A stretch of 64,000 nt of DNA from NCBI RefSeq assembly GCF_000378305.1, contig NZ_KB899538.1:831001-895000 (forward strand). The letters are read 5' to 3'. Positions 58,142-64,000 of the stretch are shown here, piece after piece; position 1 is the first letter of the stretch, and each line of letters opens with the position of its first letter. The notes beneath the pieces are model-generated. The model was given only the letters and a program-made list of their open reading frames with translations. It ran no database searches and was not told where the DNA came from. Origin of the DNA: Thioalkalivibrio sp. ALJ12 (GTDB lineage: Bacteria > Pseudomonadota > Gammaproteobacteria > Ectothiorhodospirales > Ectothiorhodospiraceae). The translations under genes and the position numbers were made by a program.

Positions 58142-58657
58142 TCAGGACAGCCAGCGTTGCAGGTGGCGTTCGATCTGTTCGAAGTCCGGGTCGCCCAGTT
58201 TCTGGTAGACGATGCGGCCGCCGGGCGAGATCACGAAGGTGGTCGGGGTCAGGCGCACGCCTCCGAAGGCCTGCGACATGCCGTCCTCAGCGTCGTGGAT
58301 CACCTTGTACGGCATCTCGCGGTCCTCGCGCATCGACTCCACCCGGTTGATCGGGTCATAGGAGACGGCGACCGCCAGCAGCTCGAAGCCCTTCTCGGCA
58401 TAGGTCTCGTGCAGGTGAATCAGCTTCGGGATCTCGCGCACGCAGGATGGGCAGTTGGTGGCCCAGAAGGAGATCATCACCGGGCGCCCCTCGTAATCCG
58501 ACAGCGAGACCTCCTCGCCATCGAGGGTGGTGGCGGTAAAGTCGGGCGCCGGGCGCATGCCGTCATCGGTCAGCCAGATCGCCAGGGCAACCCCGATCAG
58601 GGCCAGGATGAAGATGCCGCCAATGATGGCCTTGCGGTCGATACGAAAGCTGCTCAT
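58142..58657 (-). CDS. TlpA-family membrane-anchored thiol:disulfide oxidoreductase
   Basis: 171 residues: an N-terminal helix (11-30) anchors a periplasmic thioredoxin-like domain with the redox pair Cys69/Cys72 in FWATNCPSC and the cis-Pro segment LTPTTFVI. AhpC/TSA-Redoxin style of ResA/TlpA. Likely keeps cytochrome or other periplasmic thiols reduced; partner unknown. 35 nt upstream of hemJ on the same strand, perhaps co-transcribed. Confidence 0.9.
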   Translation of the reverse strand: MSSFRIDRKAIIGGIFILALIGVALAIWLTDDGMRPAPDFTATTLDGEEVSLSDYEGRPVMISFWATNCPSCVREIPKLIHLHETYAEKGFELLAVAVSYDPINRVESMREDREMPYKVIHDAEDGMSQAFGGVRLTPTTFVISPGGRIVYQKLGDPDFEQIERHLQRWLS

Positions 58658-58759
58658 GGATACAGAGGTTCCCGTTGGGTTCGAATGATTCGCCGGTTTC
58701 GACTGGCCTGAGTGGGCCTTCGTTCCGTGCCATGTGGTAACCCGGTATCATGCCGCAGC

Positions 58760-59815
58760 ATGACAGCAACAACCAATAGCAAACCTATCCGCATCGGGGT
58801 TGTCGGTGCGACCGGGTACACCGGCGTGGAGTTGCTGCGCCTGCTGGCCCGGCACCCTTCGGCGGAACTGGCGGTGGTGACCTCGCGCGGCGAGGCGGGG
58901 ACGGCGGTCGCCGATTTGTTCCCCAGTCTGCGCGGGGCGGTGGACGCGGTCTTTCGCGAGCCGGATCCGGATGTGCTGGGCGAGTGCGATGTGGTGTTCT
59001 TTGCCACGCCGCATGGTGTGGCGCATGCGATGGCCGGTGCGTTGCTGGAGCGCGGGGTACGGGTCATCGATCTCTCGGCCGACTTTCGTATACGCGACCC
59101 GGAGCTGTGGGCGCGGTGGTATGGGCAGGCGCACGGGGCCCCGGAATACCTGGGCGAGGCCGTTTACGGCCTGCCGGAGATTCACCGTGACCGGATCCGG
59201 CCGGCGCGGCTGATTGCCGTCCCCGGCTGCTACCCGACGGCCGTGACGCTCGGTGTCCTGCCGCTGCTGGAACAGGGTCTGATCGACCCGGCCGACGTGA
59301 TTGCGGACGCCAAGAGCGGGGTCAGCGGTGCGGGGCGCAAGGCGCAGATCGGCGGTCTGTTCGCCGAGGTGCAAGAGAACTTCCGCGCCTACGCGGCCGG
59401 CGGTCACCGGCACTGGCCGGAGATTCATCAGACCCTGAGTGGTGTGGCCGGCGGCGAGGTCGGGCTGATCTTCCAGCCGCACCTGGTGCCGATGACGCGC
59501 GGCATCCATGCAACCCTCTATCTGCGGCCGCGACAGTCCGAGACCGACTGGCAGGCCTGCTTCGAGCAACGCTACGCCGATGAGCCGTTCGTCGACGTCC
59601 TGCCGCCGGGATCGCATCCCGAAACGGCCAGCGTGCGGGGCACCAACCGCTGCCGGATCGCGGTGGCACGGCCGCCGCACTCGGATCGACTGGTGGTGCT
59701 GTCGGTGATCGACAACCTGGTCAAGGGGGCGGCCGGGCAGGCCGTACAGAACATGAACCTCATGTTCGATTGCCCGGAGGACGAGGGGTTGCGCGAGTTG
59801 GCGGTCTTCCCGTAG
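58760..59815 (+). CDS. argC: N-acetyl-gamma-glutamyl-phosphate reductase
   Basis: Third step of arginine synthesis. NADP loop [16 protein letters not shown], catalytic Cys157 in [12 protein letters not shown], then [11 protein letters not shown] and [15 protein letters not shown]. 351 residues from ATG 58760. Followed by the DUF6776-bactofilin-erpA run, an order common in gammaproteobacteria. Diverges from the TlpA gene across 102 nt. Confidence 0.96.
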   Translation: MTATTNSKPIRIGVVGATGYTGVELLRLLARHPSAELAVVTSRGEAGTAVADLFPSLRGAVDAVFREPDPDVLGECDVVFFATPHGVAHAMAGALLERGVRVIDLSADFRIRDPELWARWYGQAHGAPEYLGEAVYGLPEIHRDRIRPARLIAVPGCYPTAVTLGVLPLLEQGLIDPADVIADAKSGVSGAGRKAQIGGLFAEVQENFRAYAAGGHRHWPEIHQTLSGVAGGEVGLIFQPHLVPMTRGIHATLYLRPRQSETDWQACFEQRYADEPFVDVLPPGSHPETASVRGTNRCRIAVARPPHSDRLVVLSVIDNLVKGAAGQAVQNMNLMFDCPEDEGLRELAVFP

Positions 59816-59827
59816 CTCGGTTGCCTT

Positions 59828-60589
59828 ATGTCCAAGCTCCCGACGCCGGTGCCGCGACGCCGCCCCCGGATCCCGCCACCACGGCCGGTGCGACAGCGTC
59901 GGCGGCGCTGGGGGTTGGGCGTGTTGTTACTGGCGCCTTTTCTGCTGGTGGCCGGGATTGGCGGTTGGTTGTGGACGCACTGGCCGGACGAGGGCGTGAT
60001 TGACCCCCAGGTACGCATTGATGCCCTGACGGACGAACTGCAGCGCGAGGTCGAGGCGCGTCAGCAGGCAGAGGCCGAGCAGCAGCGTGCGCTGCGGCGG
60101 CTGTCGCTGCTGGAGACCGAGGTCGATGCCTATCGCGACGATGTCGAGCGTCAGGAGACCGAGCTCGCACGGTTGCGCGATGAAGTGGCGTTCTACGAGC
60201 GACTGGCGGAAAACAATGATGACTCGAGTCTGGGCTTGCGCGACCTGGCGTTGCAGGAGACAGGCCAGTCCGGGGTCTGGGACGTCGTGTTTCAGATCTA
60301 CCGACCGGGCCTGAACCGGTCGCTGGATGTGCGTTGGTCGGTAGAGATTACCGGGCGTTTCGAGGGGGACGATGAAGATACAACCCTCGATCACGATGAC
60401 CTGGGCGTGGAGCAGGAACGTACAATCGAGGGTTTCCGGTTGCTGCGAAACGCGCGCGTACGCGTTGTATTGCCGGAGGATTTCACCCCGGAAGCTGTAG
60501 CCGTTAGGGTGGAGCCCGATGAAGACGATGGCCCCGACGCAGTCATGAAGCGCGGAGAGTGGGGCCGCATGGCGGGAGAAGGGGCATGA
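59828..60589 (+). CDS. DUF6776-type membrane protein with coiled coil
   Basis: 253 residues: a basic, Pro/Arg-rich cytoplasmic N-terminus (1-28), one membrane helix (about 29-50), a periplasmic coiled coil (about 65-130) and a beta-rich C-terminal domain. Position between argC and a bactofilin gene matches the family usually named DUF6776. Function unknown; envelope scaffold with bactofilin is a reasonable guess. Overlaps the bactofilin start (ATGA). Confidence 0.82.
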   Translation: MSKLPTPVPRRRPRIPPPRPVRQRRRRWGLGVLLLAPFLLVAGIGGWLWTHWPDEGVIDPQVRIDALTDELQREVEARQQAEAEQQRALRRLSLLETEVDAYRDDVERQETELARLRDEVAFYERLAENNDDSSLGLRDLALQETGQSGVWDVVFQIYRPGLNRSLDVRWSVEITGRFEGDDEDTTLDHDDLGVEQERTIEGFRLLRNARVRVVLPEDFTPEAVAVRVEPDEDDGPDAVMKRGEWGRMAGEGA

Positions 60590-61020
60590 TCGGACGCAAG
60601 AAGGGGCGCGGCAGCAAGCGGACGCGCCGGGTCGACACCATGATTGGGGAGAACGCCGTGGTGCGCGGCGAGCTGGAGTTTAGCGGGGGCTTGTATGTCG
60701 AGGGGCGCGTGGTCGGCAGCATTCGTGCGCTGAGTGATCCCTCCGCCGTTCTGATGGTCGCTCCCCAGGGGGTCGTCGAGGGGCAGGTGATGGTGCCGCA
60801 CCTGGTCGTGAACGGCGAAGTGCGCGGCGACATGCATATGAGCGAGTACGTCGAACTCGGTGCGACCGCGCGGCTGCACGGGCATCTGTACTACAAGAGT
60901 CTGCAGATCACCGAGGGTGCGAGTATCGACGGCCAGCTCGAGCGAATGGAAGAGCCGCTGCAGGGCGAACTCGAGGAGCTGCCCGTGGAGCAGGGTGAGC
61001 CGCAGACTGCGGTCTCCTGA
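60586..61020 (+). CDS. Bactofilin (polymer-forming cytoskeletal protein)
   Basis: 144 residues; the right-handed beta-helix core spans about 18-115 with regular Gly/Val-rich turns ([39 protein letters not shown]). Basic N-terminus may contact membrane. Bactofilins self-assemble and place wall enzymes. Translationally coupled to the DUF6776 gene. Confidence 0.92.
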   Translation: MIGRKKGRGSKRTRRVDTMIGENAVVRGELEFSGGLYVEGRVVGSIRALSDPSAVLMVAPQGVVEGQVMVPHLVVNGEVRGDMHMSEYVELGATARLHGHLYYKSLQITEGASIDGQLERMEEPLQGELEELPVEQGEPQTAVS

Positions 61021-61080
61021 CGGTGGCCGGTGCGACCCGCGTTTCGCCAAAGGTGGCCCAGCATCATTCGTGGGGTATTC

Positions 61081-61136
61081 TTGACGCTGACGGTCAGTAT
61101 TCCGTAGCGTGAATGAAAATGATTCTTACAGGAGGC
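61081..61136 (+). promoter_or_regulatory. Candidate promoter and Fur-like box upstream of erpA
   Basis: A possible promoter TTGACG (61081-61086), 18-nt spacer, TAGCGT (61105-61110). Just downstream TGAAAATGATTCTTA (61114-61128) matches the Fur 7-1-7 consensus TGATAATNATTATCA at 12 of 14 defined positions. AGGAGG follows at 61130-61135. The layout would let Fur or a Fur relative block ErpA expression; not proven. Confidence 0.45.
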
Positions 61137-61141
61137 ACCCA

Positions 61142-61522
61142 ATGTCCGAAGCCATGACGTCCAATACCGAGGCAGACATGGACATGGAGATCCCGAGCCC
61201 GCTGATCTTCAGTGACGCCGCCGCGAACAAGGTGAAGGGGCTGATCGAGGAGGAGAACAACGACAACCTCAAGCTGAGGGTGTTCGTCAGTGGTGGTGGT
61301 TGCTCCGGCTTCCAGTACGGTTTTACCTTTGACGAGACGGTGGGCGACGGCGATACCGTGGTCGAGAACGGAGGGGTGACCCTGCTGATCGATCCGATGA
61401 GCTTTCAGTATCTCGCGGGTGCCGAGATCGACTACACCGAGGGTCTGGAAGGCGCGCAGTTCGTGATTCGCAATCCGAACGCCACGACCACCTGCGGTTG
61501 CGGGTCCAGCTTCTCGGTCTGA
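61142..61522 (+). CDS. erpA: Iron-sulfur cluster insertion protein ErpA
   Basis: A-type carrier delivering Fe-S clusters to enzymes of isoprenoid and respiratory pathways. Cys54 in [12 protein letters not shown] and Cys118/Cys120 in [10 protein letters not shown] are the three cluster ligands. 126 residues from ATG 61142; the AGGAGG site seven bases upstream is strong. A terminator follows 27 nt after the stop. Confidence 0.95.
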   Translation: MSEAMTSNTEADMDMEIPSPLIFSDAAANKVKGLIEEENNDNLKLRVFVSGGGCSGFQYGFTFDETVGDGDTVVENGGVTLLIDPMSFQYLAGAEIDYTEGLEGAQFVIRNPNATTTCGCGSSFSV

Positions 61523-61549
61523 CGTCCAGGGCTGTTATCGCATTGTCAG

Positions 61550-61578
61550 GGCCCGGCCGTTTCGGTCGGGCCTTTTTT
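61550..61578 (+). terminator. Intrinsic terminator of erpA
   Basis: 10-bp stem GGCCCGGCCG/CGGTCGGGCC (61550-61559, 61563-61572, one G.T pair), loop TTT, then six T (61573-61578). Works in the plus direction only; the minus-strand anmK has no T tract on its side. Confidence 0.9.
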
Positions 61579-61588
61579 GTGCGTATTT

Positions 61589-62719
61589 CTATGTGGATTC
61601 CGGTGCGCGTCCGGGGATCCGGCAGCCGAGGATGCGTGGTCCACGGGCACCCGTGACTTCCGGCAGGTTGCCGGCCTCGTGTTGCAGATGGCGATACGCC
61701 AGCCAGGCAAAGGCGGCCCCCTCCACCTGCTGAGGCGGGATTCCGTGGTGTTCGGAGGTCTCGACCGTGCTGCCGGCCAGCTGGCTTTGCAGTCGTTCCA
61801 TCAGGTAGCCATTGTGGGCGCCGCCGCCGCAGACGATGACGCGATCGGGTGCGGTTGTGCGCAGGGATTCGAGCGTCAGCCGCACCCCCTCCACCGTAAG
61901 TTCGACCAGGGTGGCCTGAACGTCCTCGGTGTTCAGGCGGTCGAGCCGTTCGCCGCCAACCTGGCGGAGCCAGTGGGGCGAGAAATGCTCGGGCCCCGTG
62001 CTCTTTGGGGCAGGGCGCTGAAAGTACGGGTCCGCGAGGAGCTGTTCCAGTAGTGGCCGGTCGATGTGTCCCGTGCGCGCCCAGGCGCCGTCGGCATCAT
62101 AAGGCTGACCCAGGTGCCGTCGGGTCCACCCGTCCATCAGGGTGTTGGCGGGTCCACTGTCGCATCCGCGTACCGGCTGGCCCGGCTCCAGCCAGGTCAG
62201 ATTGGCGATCCCTCCGAGGTTCAGGATCGCGCGTGTCTCGGAGGGGTGGCCCAGCCAGGCGGCATGGAACGCGCAGGCCAGCGGAGCCCCCTCGCCGCCC
62301 GCCGCGAGGTCGCGTTGGCGAAAGTGCGCGATCACGTCGATGCCCGTGGCTTCGGCGATCCGGAATGGGTCGCCAATCTGCCAGGTGAATGCGGGGTCGG
62401 CGCCGGGTGCATGGTGGACCGTTTGTCCGTGCGAACCGATGGCCAGGATGTCCTGGGCCTTCAGGCCGGTGGATCCCAGTAGTTGCTGGACCGCGCGGGA
62501 CAGGAACAGCCCGACCCGGGCGTCCAGTGTGCCCAGGTGCTCGAAGCGCAGTGCTTCGGCGGTCGCGGCGGCAGCGAGGTCCTCCTCCAGTGCATCCGGG
62601 TATGGCAGGTGGCAATGACCCGCGGTACGCAGCGAGCCGTCTCCTTCAATCTCGACCAGGACGGCGTCCACGCCGTCTCGGCTGGTGCCGGACATCAATC
62701 CAATCAACCGCTGAGTCAT
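61589..62719 (-). CDS. anmK: 1,6-anhydro-N-acetylmuramate kinase
   Basis: Wall-recycling kinase: opens and phosphorylates anhydro-MurNAc. LIGLMSGTSRDGVDAVLVEI at the N-terminus, IGSHGQTVHHAPG, NLGGIANLTWL and ERVIVCGGGAHNGYL-like block (DRVIVCGGGAHNGYLMERL). 376 residues from ATG 62719. Divergent to tyrS, convergent to erpA; tyrS-anmK-erpA clustering is common. Confidence 0.95.
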   Translation of the reverse strand: MTQRLIGLMSGTSRDGVDAVLVEIEGDGSLRTAGHCHLPYPDALEEDLAAAATAEALRFEHLGTLDARVGLFLSRAVQQLLGSTGLKAQDILAIGSHGQTVHHAPGADPAFTWQIGDPFRIAEATGIDVIAHFRQRDLAAGGEGAPLACAFHAAWLGHPSETRAILNLGGIANLTWLEPGQPVRGCDSGPANTLMDGWTRRHLGQPYDADGAWARTGHIDRPLLEQLLADPYFQRPAPKSTGPEHFSPHWLRQVGGERLDRLNTEDVQATLVELTVEGVRLTLESLRTTAPDRVIVCGGGAHNGYLMERLQSQLAGSTVETSEHHGIPPQQVEGAAFAWLAYRHLQHEAGNLPEVTGARGPRILGCRIPGRAPEST

Positions 62720-62765
62720 TCGCGTGCGTCCCTTGTCGGTGGCGTAGCCATCTCGCTTCGTTGCG

Positions 62766-62791
62766 GGGCGCAAGGTATCCTTGCGCCCTTT
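62766..62791. other. Perfect hairpin in the anmK/tyrS divergent gap
   Basis: 10-bp stem GGGCGCAAGG/CCTTGCGCCC (62766-62775, 62779-62788), loop TAT, with TTT after it on the plus strand. In the 181-nt gap it could be a 5' leader structure of anmK or tyrS, or a short terminator of antisense reading. No clear promoter seen. Confidence 0.45.
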
Positions 62792-62900
62792 GCGCGCGCC
62801 CTCCGGGCGCTCGTTATTCACGAACGCACGCATTCTAGAGCGGAACGGTATCGGTCGCAGGCCCGGCTTCCCGGTGCCCGGTTCGCCAAAGGCGAGAGAG

Positions 62901-64000
62901 ATGATGGAACTGGACGATCAGCTGGAGGTGTTTCGCCGCGGGGCGGACGAGATCCTGCTGGAAGAGGATTTGCGCGAACGCCTGAAAGAGGGGCGGCCGT
63001 TGCGGATCAAGGCGGGTTTTGATCCCACGGCCCCCGATCTGCATCTCGGGCACACGGTGCTCATCAACAAGCTGCGGCAGCTGCAGGACCTTGGGCACCA
63101 CATCATTTTCCTGATTGGCGACTTCACCGGACGGATCGGCGATCCGTCGGGCAAGAATGCCACTCGTCCGCCGCTCTCCTCCGAGGATATCGAACGCAAC
63201 GCCGCGACCTATCGGGATCAGGTCTTTCGTATCCTGGATCCGGAGCGCACCGAGGTGGCCTTCAACTCGGCCTGGATGGAGTCGCTGGGCGCGGCGGGCA
63301 TGGTGCAGCTGGCCTCCCGCCACACAGTGGCTCGGATGCTCGAGCGCGATGATTTTCACAAGCGCTACCGCGATCATCAGCCGATTGCCATCCACGAGTT
63401 TCTGTACCCCCTGATCCAGGGCTATGACTCGGTCGCGCTCAAGGCCGACGTTGAGCTTGGCGGGACCGATCAGAAGTTCAACCTCCTGGTCGGGCGCGAG
63501 CTGCAGAAGCAGGAGGGCATGCCACCCCAGGTCATCCTGACCATGCCCATCCTTGAGGGTCTGGATGGCGTGCAGAAGATGAGCAAGTCGCTGGGTAACT
63601 ACATCGCGGTGCAGGATGCCCCGGACGACATGTTCGGCAAGCTGATGTCGATCTCCGACGAGCTCATGTGGCGTTACTACGAATTGCTCAGTCTGCGCCC
63701 CATGGACGAGGTGCGCGCCGCACGCCGCGCCGCCGAGGCGGGTGAGCGCAACCCGCGCGACATCAAGTTCGAGCTCGGCCGCGAGCTGGTGGACCGGTTC
63801 CACGGGCCGGGCAAGGGCGAGCAGGCCCAGGCCGCCTTCGTGGCGAGATTCCAGAAGCACGCACTGCCCGATGAGCTCCCCGAGGTCACCGTTGTTGTCC
63901 CCGCCGAAGGACTGTTGCTGCCGAATGCCCTCAAATCCGCCGGTCTGGTGGCATCGACATCTGAAGGTCGCAGCATGATTCGCCAGGGCGCCGTGCGCCT
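62901..64000 (+). CDS. tyrS: Tyrosyl-tRNA synthetase (partial, 3' end outside window)
   Basis: Charges tRNA-Tyr. Class I signatures: HLGH at 48-51 after [11 protein letters not shown], and KMSKS at 226-230 ([10 protein letters not shown]). About 366 codons are present and the frame is open to the last base, where an S4 RNA-binding domain has begun ([14 protein letters not shown]). The HLGH form and length match the TyrS2/TyrZ-like group used by many gammaproteobacteria. ATG at 62901 or 62904. Confidence 0.95.
   Translation, partial: MMELDDQLEVFRRGADEILLEEDLRERLKEGRPLRIKAGFDPTAPDLHLGHTVLINKLRQLQDLGHHIIFLIGDFTGRIGDPSGKNATRPPLSSEDIERNAATYRDQVFRILDPERTEVAFNSAWMESLGAAGMVQLASRHTVARMLERDDFHKRYRDHQPIAIHEFLYPLIQGYDSVALKADVELGGTDQKFNLLVGRELQKQEGMPPQVILTMPILEGLDGVQKMSKSLGNYIAVQDAPDDMFGKLMSISDELMWRYYELLSLRPMDEVRAARRAAEAGERNPRDIKFELGRELVDRFHGPGKGEQAQAAFVARFQKHALPDELPEVTVVVPAEGLLLPNALKSAGLVASTSEGRSMIRQGAVR

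Overview
The window reads as one contiguous stretch of chromosome from a high-GC gammaproteobacterium. Gene order and protein character (acidic proteins, HprK next to PtsN, lipoyl-bearing Lpd, TtrS/PhnD-like sensor) suggest the Chromatiales/Ectothiorhodospiraceae, possibly a Thioalkalivibrio-like sulfur oxidiser. That placement is inference from gene order, not from a marker-gene comparison. About 60 protein genes were called. There is no rRNA, CRISPR array, transposase, integrase or prophage. Almost all of the DNA is ordinary core genome; the unusual material is in the non-coding repeats.

Layout. 1-9.4 kb: prfA (partial)-hemA on the minus strand, diverging from a TPR lipoprotein-lolB-ispE-tRNA-Gln-prs-rplY-pth-ychF-grxD run, the order known from Pseudomonas and relatives. 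9.4-20.6 kb: REP-like repeats, rnt, the pyruvate dehydrogenase operon aceE-aceF-lpd, a MotY/OmpA-like protein, argG and a sensor diguanylate cyclase. 21-25.4 kb: mlaA, a membrane protein, mpl, ubiX, a Lon-N-domain protein and thioredoxin. 25.4-35.8 kb: AEC transporter, then the envelope/sigma-54/PTS block yrbG-kdsD-kdsC-lptC-lptA-lptB-rpoN-hpf-ptsN-hprK-rapZ-EIIA(man)-ptsH. 36.7-45.7 kb, minus strand: mlaFEDCB-murA-hisG-DAHP synthase-hisD-hisC. 45.8-54.3 kb: DUF72-like protein, LLM oxidoreductase, epimerase, TauE/SafE permease, thiD-thiE-hemL, a small conserved protein and a HAD phosphatase. 54.7-64 kb: rppH-ptsP, hemJ and a TlpA-type protein (minus), argC, a DUF6776-like protein, a bactofilin, erpA, anmK (minus) and tyrS (partial).

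How the genes work together. Three systems dominate. Envelope biogenesis: Lol, Lpt, Kds, Mla, MurA, Mpl and AnmK. The PTS-Ntr regulatory relay: PtsP, HPr, PtsN, HprK, RapZ and EIIA(man), with no sugar permease in view. Tetrapyrrole synthesis: HemA, HemL and HemJ, unlinked.

Non-coding structure is where the novelty lies. (1) Three copies (about 20.6, 41.1 and 54.5 kb) of a roughly 300-bp element have terminal inverted repeats and internal hairpins, one of which shows a compensatory base change. Each contains a frame-conserved short open frame pointing at the start of a downstream co-oriented gene; two copies stop 29-30 nt before that start codon. Solo ends lie upstream of rpoN and perhaps mlaD. 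(2) Two 780-880-bp near-palindromic elements (35.85-36.73 and 48.53-49.31 kb) both lie between convergent gene pairs. (3) A tRNA-Gln copy is split in its T-loop by a 68-nt hairpin-rich insert, next to an intact tRNA-Gln; the ispE stop codon lies inside it.
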